NCBI GenBank assembly: GCA_024742415.1 | Contig: JANSYN010000006.1 | Coordinates: 222,127-286,126 of the forward strand | DNA: 64,000 bases | Origin: Gammaproteobacteria bacterium | GTDB taxonomy: Bacteria > Pseudomonadota > Gammaproteobacteria > Pseudomonadales > Halieaceae | Direction of reading: 5' to 3' | Shown: positions 19,884 through 30,261 of the stretch, piece by piece | Layout: each line of letters starts with the position of its first letter | Position numbering within the stretch: the stretch's first letter is position 1 | Made by a program: the position numbers and the translations under genes | Notes under the pieces: model-generated | The model's database searches: none | What the model was told of the DNA's origin: nothing | Seen by the model: the letters and a program-made list of their open reading frames with translations, nothing else

Positions 19884-20894
19884 GTGAAAGTCAGTGGCAT
19901 GTTGACCCAGGACCTGGAAATGGTGCCGCTGGCCGTGGCCGAGCTGGAGCGCCGCGGGTTTGACGCGGCCTTCTCGGCAGAGATCAACAATGACCCGTTC
20001 TTCCCACTGTTACTGGCCGCAGAACACAGTGAGCGCATCCAGCTGACCACATCGATCAGCGTGGCTTTCGCGCGCAACCCCATGACCACCGCCACCCTGG
20101 CCTGGGATTTAAACCAGTATTCCCGCGGCAGGTTTGCCATTGGCCTGGGTTCACAGATCAAGCCCCATATCACGCGGCGTTTCTCGATGCCGTGGTCACA
20201 GCCGGCGGCGCGCATGCGCGAGTTCATTGCCGCAATGCGCGCAATCTGGCACTGCTGGGAAAGCGGTGAGACGCTGGCCTTTCAGGGCGAGTTTTACCGC
20301 CACGACCTGATGACCCCCATGTTCGTACCCGCCAGGCGCGACTTTGGCGCCCCCGGTGTGACGCTTGCAGCGGTCGGCCCGCTGATGACAGAAACTGCCG
20401 CAGAAGTGGCCGACGGCATGATTGCACACGGTTTCAGCACCGCGCGCTACCTGCGCGAAGTCACCCTGCCCGCTGTTGAAAAAGGTCTACAGAAATCCAA
20501 CAGACAGCGCGAGGATTTCACCATCAGTGCACCGGTGATGGTCGTTGCCGGTAAAGATGAGCAGGCTTTCGCCGCCTCGAAGCAGGCCGTGCAGCACCAG
20601 CTCGCGTTCTACAGCTCCACACCCGCCTACAAGGGCGTGCTGGAGTTGCATGGCTGGGGCGACCTGCAGGCAGAAGCGCACCGACTCACGCGCGAAAACC
20701 GCTGGGATGAGCTAGGCGCCCTGATCAGCGACGACATCCTCGACACATTTGCGATCGTCGCCCAGAACATTGAAGATGTTCCAAAGTTACTCAGCGCCCG
20801 CTATGCCGGGCTGGTCGATACCTGGATGTGCACAGTAGAAACAGGAGACACCGATTTGCAACAGCAGCTGGTCAGCGCCGTACAGGCGGCCTGA
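19884..20894 (+). CDS. LLM class flavin-dependent oxidoreductase; GTG start at 19884 likely
   Basis: FSAEINNDPFFPLLLAAEHSERIQLTTSISVAFARNPMTTATLAWDLNQYSRGRFAIGLGSQ. Confidence 0.9.
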   Translation: MKVSGMLTQDLEMVPLAVAELERRGFDAAFSAEINNDPFFPLLLAAEHSERIQLTTSISVAFARNPMTTATLAWDLNQYSRGRFAIGLGSQIKPHITRRFSMPWSQPAARMREFIAAMRAIWHCWESGETLAFQGEFYRHDLMTPMFVPARRDFGAPGVTLAAVGPLMTETAAEVADGMIAHGFSTARYLREVTLPAVEKGLQKSNRQREDFTISAPVMVVAGKDEQAFAASKQAVQHQLAFYSSTPAYKGVLELHGWGDLQAEAHRLTRENRWDELGALISDDILDTFAIVAQNIEDVPKLLSARYAGLVDTWMCTVETGDTDLQQQLVSAVQAA

Positions 20895-20991
20895 GCGGTC
20901 AACAAAAACGGGATGCATCACCACCCACACCACAATAAACAGAACGCGGCGCACACGGCGCCCCCAGGCAACGCGTAAAGGACAGCACACC

Positions 20992-22173
20992 ATGAACATA
21001 GAGTTAACCCCCGAACAGCGGGCACTGCAGCAGGAAGTGCGTGACTACATGAAAACGGTCATGACGCCTGAACTGCTGGAAGAGATGAAAAACGACGAGC
21101 TCAAGGAAGGCGGCGGCCCCGAGTTTCGCAAGCAGTACGCGCGCATGGGCGCGGACGGGTGGATCGGCCTGTCGTGGTCAAAAGAGCTCGGCGGTAAAGA
21201 GATGTCGCACGTCGAGCAATACATTTTCACCGACGAGGTCGTGCGTTCGGGCTTTGCCTACCCGTTTCTCACCACGGAATCCGTGACACCGGTGATTGCA
21301 GCCAACGCCAACGCGGAGGTCCGCGAAGAGGTGGTCGGCGGCGTCAAGCAGGGCAAGGTGGTTATTGCCATTGGCTACTCAGAACCCAGCGCAGGTACTG
21401 ACCTTGCCAGCCTGAAGACCAAAGCGGTGAAAGACGGCGACCACTGGATCATCAACGGGCAAAAAATGTGGACCAGCCTTGCCAACTACGCCGATTACGT
21501 GTGGCTGGCCGCGCGTACCGACCCCGACGAAAGCAAAAAACACAAGGGCTTGACGATGTTCCTGGTGCCCACCGATTACGAGGGCTTTTCGGTCACGCCG
21601 GTGCACACGCTGGGCGTGCGCACCAACGCCACTTTCTACAATGACATCCGCCTGCCCGACAAATACCGCGTCAGCGAGGTCAACGGCGGCTGGAAGCTCA
21701 TCATGGGGCAGCTCAATGTCGAACGCCTGTCCCTCTTCACCCACGGCCAGGTGGATTCACTGTACGTCGACACCTGCAAATGGGCAGCAGAAACCGACGC
21801 GCCCGGCGGCGGTAAGGTGATTGAACAACCCTGGGTGCAGCACAACCTCGCCAAGGTCAAGAGCGGGCTCGAGGTGGTTAAACTGATTTGCTGGAAGCAG
21901 GCCTGGGCAATGGATCAGGGTCCGCTGGACATGGCCGCAGCCTCCACGGCGAAGGTCTACAGCAGCGAGTTTTTCGTTGAGCTGTATCGCATGTTGCTGG
22001 AGGTGCTCGGCGGAGCCGGCGTGATTGCCGCACATTCCCCCGGCGCGGTGCTCAAGGGCCGCATTGAATTTCGCTGGCGCGTGGGTTCGATTCTTACCTT
22101 TGGCGGCGGCGCCAATGAAATACAGCGCGACATCATTGCGATGGCGGGCTTGTGGATGCCACGCACTCGCTAG
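20992..22173 (+). CDS. Acyl-CoA dehydrogenase
   Basis: AIGYSEPSAGTDLASLKTKAVKDGDHWIINGQKMWTS motif; C-terminal GGGANEIQRDIIAM. Confidence 0.94.
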   Translation: MNIELTPEQRALQQEVRDYMKTVMTPELLEEMKNDELKEGGGPEFRKQYARMGADGWIGLSWSKELGGKEMSHVEQYIFTDEVVRSGFAYPFLTTESVTPVIAANANAEVREEVVGGVKQGKVVIAIGYSEPSAGTDLASLKTKAVKDGDHWIINGQKMWTSLANYADYVWLAARTDPDESKKHKGLTMFLVPTDYEGFSVTPVHTLGVRTNATFYNDIRLPDKYRVSEVNGGWKLIMGQLNVERLSLFTHGQVDSLYVDTCKWAAETDAPGGGKVIEQPWVQHNLAKVKSGLEVVKLICWKQAWAMDQGPLDMAAASTAKVYSSEFFVELYRMLLEVLGGAGVIAAHSPGAVLKGRIEFRWRVGSILTFGGGANEIQRDIIAMAGLWMPRTR

Positions 22174-22271
22174 CCCTTACCGATTAATGGTCGCTGCTCC
22201 ACCAACAGCGAGCGCGCCACTGCAGCGGCCTGTCGATGCCAGCCACTGCACACGTTACGGAGAAGAACAGC

Positions 22272-23405
22272 ATGGATTTTACAGTTTCGGAAGAACTACA
22301 CAGCGTGCAGCAATTAGCGGCACAGATACTCGGCGATTTCACCGATGTCGATACGCTAAAGCGCATAGAGTCGCAGGCAGAGCGTTTTGACCCTGAACTC
22401 TGGAAAGCACTGGCAGAAGCAGGCCTGCTCGGGCTGGACATACCCGAGGCGCACGGCGGCATGGGCATGGGCTTTTACAGCCTGACCACCCTGTGCGAGG
22501 AAGTCGGCCGCACGGTTGCGCCTGCACCGGTGATCGCCGTACTGGTCGGCGCAGCGGGCACGCTGCAGCGCTTTGGCAACGCCGCCCAGAAAGACCAGTG
22601 GTTACCGGGCATCGCCAACGGTTCGCACCTGCTTACCAGTGCGCTGGAAGAGTACGGCAATGACGACCCGACACAGCCAACCACTACCGCGCAATCCATG
22701 GAAGGGGGCTACGCCATCAGCGGCCACAAGTTTGGTGTGGAAAACGCCTGTAGCGCTGCCCGCATCCTGGTGGCGGCCAGTACCGACGATGGCGTCATCA
22801 TTGCGCTGGTTGACCCTAAAGCCGCCGGCGTTACCCTGACGGCGCAACAGGTCACCAGCGGTGAGACACGCTCCGAGCTCGCACTTGAAAATGTACAGGT
22901 ACCTGCCGAGGACGTCGTTGCTACCGGTGCAGAAGCACGCACCGCCATCGCCTGGGCAAGCCAGGCCACCCGCACCGCGATGTCGGCCATGGCCGTTGGC
23001 CTGTGCGACAAAATGATGCGCATTACCGGCGCTTACACTACCGAGCGTGAGCAGTTCGACCGCGCCATCGCTACCTTCCAGGCGGTCAGCCATCGCGTTG
23101 CAGACTGCTACATTGACGTTGAGTGCCTGCGGCTGGTGACGCAGCAGGCCGCCTCGTTAATCGACCAGGGCCGCCCGGCGGCCGACGCCGTGACCATGGC
23201 GAAAATCTGGTGCGGCGATGTTACCCACCGTGTCAGCCAGGCCTCGCAGCACTGCCATGGCGGCACCGGGGTTGATCGCGATTACCCGCTGTTTCGCTAT
23301 TGCCTGATGGCGCGCCAGATTGAGCTGTCCTGCGGCAACACCGCACAACTGACGGGCCAGCTGGGACAATCCATCGCGCAGGAATATCTGGCCGCGGCTG
23401 GCTAG
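22272..23405 (+). CDS. Acyl-CoA dehydrogenase (second subunit-like), start likely 22272
   Basis: ACAD-like N-terminus, AHGGMGMGFYSL, QASQHCHGGTGVDRDYPLFRY C-terminal motif. Confidence 0.92.
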   Translation: MDFTVSEELHSVQQLAAQILGDFTDVDTLKRIESQAERFDPELWKALAEAGLLGLDIPEAHGGMGMGFYSLTTLCEEVGRTVAPAPVIAVLVGAAGTLQRFGNAAQKDQWLPGIANGSHLLTSALEEYGNDDPTQPTTTAQSMEGGYAISGHKFGVENACSAARILVAASTDDGVIIALVDPKAAGVTLTAQQVTSGETRSELALENVQVPAEDVVATGAEARTAIAWASQATRTAMSAMAVGLCDKMMRITGAYTTEREQFDRAIATFQAVSHRVADCYIDVECLRLVTQQAASLIDQGRPAADAVTMAKIWCGDVTHRVSQASQHCHGGTGVDRDYPLFRYCLMARQIELSCGNTAQLTGQLGQSIAQEYLAAAG

Positions 23406-25108
23406 AAGGCCGCGTCCAGCCAGCGCGAGGGAAAGTAACTGCGGCACTCGCGCAGCACTGCCTCACCCTCTTGCCGGTTGCCGTAGTGGCGATGCACGCC
23501 CACCGCGATGTCGCAGGCGCGCTTGTTCCACGGCTGCACCTGGCGCACCTTTTGAGCGTAGCGCAGGGCCGCGCGTAAATCCTTGGCATGCACTGCCGCC
23601 ACCGATTGGGTGAGGTCACGCCAGGGCGTCTGCGGGGGGTCTGTGAGGTTTGGCGGTAACTGCACATCGGTGCGCACCAGCAGCCAGGCGTCAGCGTCCT
23701 GGTACAGGCCGCGCCAGCGCCCACTGTCAAACATTTCTTGCAGTTTCGCAGCGCCGGCAGCGCGCTGGTTCGGCCACAGCATGAATTCTGCACCGGTAGC
23801 TTCCACCCGAGCCAGCCAATCGGGGCTGGAGCGCAGCACCGCAACATAGTTCAGGTAGGTCGGTGCATCGTAGAGGGTATCCGCGCGCCCATCGATATAC
23901 ACTTTGAAGTCGCCGTCTGTGCGCCAGTGCAGGTAGCCGCCCCAGTTATAGTAGGCAAACACCTTGCCCTGCAGTTCATTGCGTACCACAAAGTTCACCA
24001 GGTCTACGGGATAGCTGAACTCGGCAATCAGGAAGTGAAAGGCAGGCCTGGCCTGCAACGGGTACGGAAACTGGCGCCACAGGGCAAACCACAGCACGGC
24101 AAAGGCCAGCACAACGTGCACAACCCGGCCCTGCACCTGTTTCAGCAACAGCCCCACCAGCGGCGCCATCAGCACGGCCAGCGAGATCGCAAAAATTGGA
24201 ATAAACCTGCGGCTGGTTAACGCCATGGCCAGCGTGAGTGCGGTAAGGCAAAGCCCCTCCCAGGGGACGCTGACTTTTTTTCGCACCCACGGCAGCGCGT
24301 ACAACGCAGCGGCCAACGGCAACCACTGGAAATAGAAAAACAACGGCGAGCGAATACCGCCGGGTTTATGCGGCGGATGCCATTCACCCAGGCTGCGAAA
24401 TGGCGAGGTTTCATCGAAAGCGTACTTCAGCGGGTAAAGAAAGGTGCCAAGGCCGGAAGGATTGAGAATTGCGGCGGCAGCACAGGCAATGCCCACCAAC
24501 AGAGCCGCCCTGAAGTTACTGAGGTTGAAATCACGCCAGGGAAAAATCAGGATGGCCAGGGCCATCAGGCCGAAAAAGAAACCGCCATGCAGGTTCACCC
24601 ACAGCACAAACAACGGTGCCAGCAGCCACACATTGGCGCGGCGCCCCAGCAACAGGTAGAGCAACAGGCAGAAATTCAGCAAGGTATACAGGTGCGGCCG
24701 CACATCAATGAACGGCGCGGCGATAGCGGCCGCACTGCCGGCGCAGAGCACCGCCGCCAGGTGGCTGCCACTGGTGCGCGCCAACGCCAGCTGCAGCAGT
24801 GTGAAAGTGGCGATCACCACCAGCCACTTCCAATAGACCAGCGCCTCCAGCCCAAACAGTGACACCCAACCGTAGTAAACGAGGTCCGCCAGCCACTCGT
24901 GATTAAGCCAGTCACTGCCATGTTCGGTGAAGGACCAGTCATCCACCATCCACACCGTGCCCGTCTGCAACAGCTCACGCCCGGCCGCCACGTGCCACCA
25001 CATGTCGGAGCCAGCCATTTCGGTGTAGCCGAAGGACAGATACAGAATCGGTGCGCCCACCATGAGCGCCCACAGGGCCAGCTTGTCGTAATCCGCCGCG
25101 CGCGTCAT
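23402..25108 (-). CDS. Multi-pass membrane protein, GT-C/glycosyltransferase-like
   Basis: Many hydrophobic segments; early acidic GSDMWWHVAAGRELL; start probably 25108. Confidence 0.6.
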   Translation of the reverse strand: MTRAADYDKLALWALMVGAPILYLSFGYTEMAGSDMWWHVAAGRELLQTGTVWMVDDWSFTEHGSDWLNHEWLADLVYYGWVSLFGLEALVYWKWLVVIATFTLLQLALARTSGSHLAAVLCAGSAAAIAAPFIDVRPHLYTLLNFCLLLYLLLGRRANVWLLAPLFVLWVNLHGGFFFGLMALAILIFPWRDFNLSNFRAALLVGIACAAAAILNPSGLGTFLYPLKYAFDETSPFRSLGEWHPPHKPGGIRSPLFFYFQWLPLAAALYALPWVRKKVSVPWEGLCLTALTLAMALTSRRFIPIFAISLAVLMAPLVGLLLKQVQGRVVHVVLAFAVLWFALWRQFPYPLQARPAFHFLIAEFSYPVDLVNFVVRNELQGKVFAYYNWGGYLHWRTDGDFKVYIDGRADTLYDAPTYLNYVAVLRSSPDWLARVEATGAEFMLWPNQRAAGAAKLQEMFDSGRWRGLYQDADAWLLVRTDVQLPPNLTDPPQTPWRDLTQSVAAVHAKDLRAALRYAQKVRQVQPWNKRACDIAVGVHRHYGNRQEGEAVLRECRSYFPSRWLDAAF

Positions 25109-25135
25109 ACAGCAGCGGCGCAATACAAGGGGTAG

Positions 25136-26848
25136 TTACTGGACAATTTTAAAGATCCGCAGATCGCCAACGAAGAGCTGCACGTTGCCATACACGCTGC
25201 GGTGGAACAACAGTTCAGGCATAAAGCTGTGCACGGGCAGTGTCAGCAGCGGCTGCAGCAGCGGGTGTTGCCCGGCGATTGCCGTTCGATAAAACGCGGC
25301 GTAGGCCGGGGTTGTTTTTACCAGGCGAGCCGGCTCGTGAACAAACGGCCCATTGAGTTCACTGGCAAAGGCGGTGTCGTACCAGCTTTCGCTCAATACC
25401 AGGTAGTCGCCCTGGCGCAGCGCTGGCGCATCACCGGCGGCGTACTCGGGGTGAAACAGGTGGTAGCGCCCGGGCGGAGGATTGACATAAAAGCTGCTGA
25501 ACACCGCCGCGTCAGGATGCTGCGCCGACCACTGGCGCAAGGCGATGCGCGGGTCCTGGTGGTAATCCACGACCACGTCCACCGCAAGCAGCGCAGGCCA
25601 GAGCAGAAAGAGCGCCAGCAGCCCCCGCCGGGTGTGCCCGGCGAGCGCACAAAAACCCCAGGCGGACAATATCGCCGCGACCGGCAACAACGGCAGGTAG
25701 TGGCGGTAATAGGTGATGGGCGACACGAATACCATAAACAGCGCGAACGCCAGCAGCGGCAGCAGGCAACACCAGGCACGGACAGCGCCCTGGCCACGCA
25801 GCAATAAACGCACGCCGTGAATCAGGCACAGACAAGCGGGGATGCCCAGGCTGACCAACAGGTACAGCGGCAGATTCAGGAAGTTGCGCGGCCACTTGTG
25901 CCAGCCAATCGCTGCGTAGCCGGTGCCAAAACGCCCCTCGGCGCTGCCCATCGTGAAGCGCTCGATCACATCTACCTGCCCCAGGGCATAAATCAGCGGC
26001 GGCACCAGCAGCCACACCACCGCCATCGGCCGCTTGATCCGGCCCCAGGGCACCAGCGCATACCACAGCGCAAACACCACGTAGGCACCTTGCGCACGGA
26101 ACTCCAGGTTGCTCATCAGGCCAAAGAGCGCCGCCGCGCCGAGCACCATAAGCACCCGATGCTGGAGCGTCAGGCCATGGCTGAGGTAATGCCAGGCACG
26201 CGCAGGCAAGAGGGCCAGGTAAGCCAGCAGCGCAAACACCCAGTACTTGGTCCACACCGCAAGCACCGCCAGCGGCACACTCGCCGCCAGACGCAGCCTG
26301 CTGCCGCGTGTGACCGCAACAGCCAGCACGGTGAGAAAAAGGTAAATGAAAAATGTGGAAGGTGCATCGACCGTACCGCTGAACGATTCGCCGATGTGCA
26401 CACCGCTGAGCGCAAGCAGCGCAGCGGCCGTCCACCCCACGGCGGGCGCCCCTGGTACCAGCAAGAACCCCAGCACCGCGGTTAGCACCACGGTCAATGC
26501 CCCTGCCACCGCCGCGTAGCTGCGCGCCACCCTGATATGCGCAGGGCTGTGGCAATAGGCTTTTACGGCGCGCTCATTACCCAGGATGCCCGCAGGCGGC
26601 GCGTGACCCAACAGCGTGGCAAGCGCAATGGTCTGGTGGCCAACAAAGGGCGTGTAGTCAAAACCGTGAAGGGCGGCGCGACAGGAGCCGGCCTCATCGA
26701 AGTTGACCAGCGTGAAGCTACCGGGGTGATCCCAGTGCCAGCCCACCTGCTGGGCACTGTAGCCACGCGGCAGCAGGGCCACCAGGAAGAGCAGGATCAG
26801 CCAGGCCACTGTGCGTGGGCGCCGAAGTGCGGTGATAGCGTCGTTCAT
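25136..26848 (-). CDS. Multi-pass membrane protein, ArnT/PMT (GT39)-like glycosyltransferase
   Basis: N-terminal TM then acidic NFDEAGSCRAAL, repeated TM segments, C-terminal soluble domain. Confidence 0.65.
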   Translation of the reverse strand: MNDAITALRRPRTVAWLILLFLVALLPRGYSAQQVGWHWDHPGSFTLVNFDEAGSCRAALHGFDYTPFVGHQTIALATLLGHAPPAGILGNERAVKAYCHSPAHIRVARSYAAVAGALTVVLTAVLGFLLVPGAPAVGWTAAALLALSGVHIGESFSGTVDAPSTFFIYLFLTVLAVAVTRGSRLRLAASVPLAVLAVWTKYWVFALLAYLALLPARAWHYLSHGLTLQHRVLMVLGAAALFGLMSNLEFRAQGAYVVFALWYALVPWGRIKRPMAVVWLLVPPLIYALGQVDVIERFTMGSAEGRFGTGYAAIGWHKWPRNFLNLPLYLLVSLGIPACLCLIHGVRLLLRGQGAVRAWCCLLPLLAFALFMVFVSPITYYRHYLPLLPVAAILSAWGFCALAGHTRRGLLALFLLWPALLAVDVVVDYHQDPRIALRQWSAQHPDAAVFSSFYVNPPPGRYHLFHPEYAAGDAPALRQGDYLVLSESWYDTAFASELNGPFVHEPARLVKTTPAYAAFYRTAIAGQHPLLQPLLTLPVHSFMPELLFHRSVYGNVQLFVGDLRIFKIVQ

Positions 26849-26919
26849 GCAAAGCCCGGCAAGGGAGCGTTACCGACAGTATCTACGTGGCTACGCGGGA
26901 AATAAACCCGCCAGGCCTG

Positions 26920-27915
26920 TCAGGCGTAGCCGTTTTCCCGAAACCAGGCGATAGAATCCTTCACCGCCGTTTCAATCGGCGTTTGCGGCAGGCCCAGCTC
27001 TGCAATGGCTTTGCTTGGGTCCACGTAACCATGTTGCAGCACATACATGGTGTTCTTGTAGGTGGTAACAGGGGCCTTGCCGGTGATTTTTGACCACAGC
27101 TCCGCCATTTTCGCAACGCGCAGCATCACCTTGCCCGAGACCTCGCGTGTGGCTACACCCTCAACCCCGGCGATCCGGCCAACCAGCGTCAGGAATTCCT
27201 TGTTAGTCATGTTGCCTTCCTTGTTGGCCAGAATATAGGACTCACCAATGCGGCCTTTCTCCATCGCCAGCACATGCCCCGCAGCGACGTCGCGCACATC
27301 CACAGGGCAGACGCCGCCGTCCCAGAAGTTTTTCATCTGACCCTGCAAGGTGCGGATGATCATGGTGCCCGTCGGTGTCGGCGCGCGATCACCCGGGCCA
27401 AATGGCAGGCCCGGCATCACCATGGTCACCGGCAGGCCATCACTGACCATACCCTTGACCAGTTGATGGCTGATGAACTTGGAGAGGATGTACTCGCTTG
27501 CCCAGGGCCAGGCATTGAACGCGGTGTCTTCATTGGACGGCTGCCCGTTGCCCACAATACCGATCGCCGCAACACTGCTGGTATACACGATCTTCTCAAT
27601 GCCCTCGGCGAGCGCCGCCTGCATGATGCCGCGGGTGCCGTCGACGTTGATCTTGTAGTGCAGGTCCGGATCCTTGGTCCAGATAGCGAACATCGCGGCC
27701 AGGTGGTAGAGCTGCTCCACGCCGCGCACCGCAGCCTTGAGCGAATCCTCATCCAGGAGATTGCCTTCCACGAACTCTACGTCCATGCCGTTCAGCGGGG
27801 AACGGTCTTCACCGGGCATCACCATCACCCGCACCTGGTCGCCTTTTTCAAGACACAGTCGGGTGACATGGTTGCCAATAAATCCGGTGGCGCCTGTTAT
27901 TAGTACTTTGCTCAC
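26920..27915 (-). CDS. NAD-dependent epimerase/dehydratase (dihydroflavonol 4-reductase-like); GTG start at 27915
   Basis: KVLITGATGFIGNHVTRLCLEKGDQVRVM Rossmann motif; AGGAG upstream of GTG. Confidence 0.9.
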   Translation of the reverse strand: MSKVLITGATGFIGNHVTRLCLEKGDQVRVMVMPGEDRSPLNGMDVEFVEGNLLDEDSLKAAVRGVEQLYHLAAMFAIWTKDPDLHYKINVDGTRGIMQAALAEGIEKIVYTSSVAAIGIVGNGQPSNEDTAFNAWPWASEYILSKFISHQLVKGMVSDGLPVTMVMPGLPFGPGDRAPTPTGTMIIRTLQGQMKNFWDGGVCPVDVRDVAAGHVLAMEKGRIGESYILANKEGNMTNKEFLTLVGRIAGVEGVATREVSGKVMLRVAKMAELWSKITGKAPVTTYKNTMYVLQHGYVDPSKAIAELGLPQTPIETAVKDSIAWFRENGYA

Positions 27916-28203
27916 GGAACTCTTCTCCTGATGCTGTGATCGAACGGTGTGCCATTGCAATGCTGGGGTGCACACGCGAAGGCTGCACTGCCACGGTTGC
28001 GCCGCGTCTGTCGCTGCGAGTATTGTGGCCGGCACTTGCGGCAATTGTAGCGCGTACAGGGGTCAATCAGGCGTCAACTGGTTTACCATGGTGCGCCGAT
28101 TGATCCTAACACCGGCCAGTGCCGACTTGCCATGCCTGAACGGTCGCTGCATATTCAACGCATCACCCCCGGCGTCAGAACATCCCACAAGGAGATCCAA
28201 GCA

Positions 28204-29046
28204 ATGAACAAGCTCTACACCGCGATAGCGACCTCACTACTGCTACTGTGCAGCAGCGCCCTGGTCAGCGCCGATACGCACAACGCCCAACTGCAGGCCG
28301 TTATTGACAGTCGCAGTGAAGAAGATCGCAGCCGTGATGCTGCGCGCCACCCTGGCGAAACCCTCGCATTCTTCCAGGTAAAACCGGGCATGACCGTTGC
28401 CGAGGGCTTGCCCGGCAGGGGCTGGTACACCACGATTCTGGCCAACTACCTCGGCAGCGAAGGCACGCTCTACGGCGTGAACTATGCCGAGCGTATGTGG
28501 CCGATGTTCGGTTGGGATGACGAGCTGGTTGCCTCGCGGGTTGCATTGACTGCGCAGTTTCCGCAGATGGTCGCCTCGCTCACAGACAACGGCATCAAGG
28601 CACAGGGCTTTACGTTTGAATCGGTCCCCGAAGACGTGGTCGGCACCGTGGACCGCGTGCTGTTGATTCGTGCATTACACAATCTCAACCGTTTTGAAAA
28701 AGACGGCGCAACTGCCAGCAAAGCGCTGCAATCAGTGCATGAAATGCTCAAACCCGATGGCCTGGTCGGCGTGGTGCAGCACCGTGCGCCTGAGTCCGCA
28801 AGCGATGCCAGTGCCAGTGGTCATCGCGGCTACCTGAAACAGTCCGCCGTTATTGCACTGTTTGAAAAAGCCGGCTTTGAGCTGGTCCAGAGCAGCGAGA
28901 TCAACGCCAATCCCAAAGACATGCCGGGTGAAGACGCTATCGTATGGCGCCTGGCGCCGACGCTGCGCGGCACACAAGAGACCGCAACGGAACGCGCCGC
29001 TATCGGCGAATCAGACCGCATGACCCTGTTGTTCCGCAAGCAGTAA
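28204..29046 (+). CDS. Predicted exported class I SAM-dependent methyltransferase (COG4798-like)
   Basis: Signal peptide MNKLYTAIATSLLLLCSSALVSA; FFQVKPGMTVAEGLPGRGWYTTILANYLGSEGTLYGV. Confidence 0.85.
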   Translation: MNKLYTAIATSLLLLCSSALVSADTHNAQLQAVIDSRSEEDRSRDAARHPGETLAFFQVKPGMTVAEGLPGRGWYTTILANYLGSEGTLYGVNYAERMWPMFGWDDELVASRVALTAQFPQMVASLTDNGIKAQGFTFESVPEDVVGTVDRVLLIRALHNLNRFEKDGATASKALQSVHEMLKPDGLVGVVQHRAPESASDASASGHRGYLKQSAVIALFEKAGFELVQSSEINANPKDMPGEDAIVWRLAPTLRGTQETATERAAIGESDRMTLLFRKQ

Positions 29047-29080
29047 GCCTGGCCACTGATGCGGCAGGCGCCGCGTCAAC

Positions 29081-30106
29081 TCACGCGCCCTGCAGGTAGG
29101 GCGCGGTCATTTCCTCGGAGACCGCCCACAGACGCTGCGCCATCGGCACATCAAATATATGGTGATCACCGCTCACGTTGACCGGATTGCAGTCTTCAAA
29201 ATACGCGCCGCTGACACCCTTGATGGCCGGATGGGTTGCCACATACACCTGCGTCGCCGCACCCTGGGCGGGTGATTTGGCGATGACGCCACCGAACAGG
29301 TCAAAGGCAGAACGCAGCCAGCCCGGCGCGGTGCGCGCGATGTTGGTTTTGACCAGGCCGGGATGAATCACATTGGAAGTTACCCCTGTGCCTTGCAGGC
29401 GCCGCGACAGCTCCAGAGAAAACAGCGCGTTGGCAAGTTTGGAACGGCCATAGGCCTGCTGCGCGTCAAACACCCCCTCGCCGCGCAGGTTGTCGAAGTC
29501 GATGCCTTGCGCGGGCGCACCGGTATACGCAGAGCGGCTGCCTACATGCACAATGCGCGCACTGCCAGCAGCACGTAACGCGGGCAACAGGTGGTTGATC
29601 AACACAAAGTGGCCAAGGTGATTCACAACAAACATCTTCTCAATGCCGTTGACCAGTTCCAACTCACCGAAGGTGTTAATGCCCGCGTTGCAGATCACCA
29701 CATTGGGCAGCAGGTTCTGCGCCTGCAATTGCGCCGCGCAATCCACTGCCGATTGAAAGCTGGACAGCTCCAGCGCTACCGGGGTGGCCTTGCCCTCGAC
29801 ACTGGCGCAGGCCTGGGCTGCTTTTTCCAGCGTGCGACCGGTGCCAATCACGTGAGCGCCACGCAGGGCCAGCACGCGCAGCGTTTCGTAACCCAGGCCG
29901 GAGTTGCAGCCCGTCACCAGCACGGTTTGTCCGGCCAGGTCCATGCCTGCGGTGACCTCTTCGGCGGTTGATTCAGCGCCGAACGGCCCGTTGGGCAGGC
30001 TCGTGTCTACAGTCACTGTGGGTCCGTCAGTGCCACAGCCCGCGACCAGTGGTGTAGCGGCCGCCACGGCCGATAGTTGCAACATGCGTCTGCGACCCAG
30101 GTCCAT
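29081..30106 (-). CDS. Short-chain dehydrogenase/reductase with Tat-like/lipoprotein signal
   Basis: MDLGRRRMLQLSAVAAATPLVAGCGTDG leader; TVLVTGCNSGLGYETLR and YGRSKLAN motifs. Confidence 0.88.
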   Translation of the reverse strand: MDLGRRRMLQLSAVAAATPLVAGCGTDGPTVTVDTSLPNGPFGAESTAEEVTAGMDLAGQTVLVTGCNSGLGYETLRVLALRGAHVIGTGRTLEKAAQACASVEGKATPVALELSSFQSAVDCAAQLQAQNLLPNVVICNAGINTFGELELVNGIEKMFVVNHLGHFVLINHLLPALRAAGSARIVHVGSRSAYTGAPAQGIDFDNLRGEGVFDAQQAYGRSKLANALFSLELSRRLQGTGVTSNVIHPGLVKTNIARTAPGWLRSAFDLFGGVIAKSPAQGAATQVYVATHPAIKGVSGAYFEDCNPVNVSGDHHIFDVPMAQRLWAVSEEMTAPYLQGA

Positions 30107-30227
30107 TGTTGTTCTCTCCAGCGGTAATCAGGGAGCGCTAGTTTAGCCGCCCCTGACGGTAGCGGATACGCCTGCATTATTCGTTTTTAGAATATCGTAT
30201 TATAATAAAATATCATGCAGTTATTTC

Positions 30228-30255
30228 TTGAGTAATCGCCAAGGCTCCCTATACT
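30228..30255 (+). promoter_or_regulatory. Sigma70-like promoter candidate
   Basis: TTGAGT (30228-30233), 16-bp spacer, TATACT (30250-30255). Confidence 0.55.
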
Positions 30256-30261
30256 GGATTT

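Noticed and set aside
25512-26555. 347-aa minus-strand ORF in another frame
   Set aside because: Overlaps the GT-C-like gene in an alternate frame; Ala/Gly/Arg-rich low-quality translation
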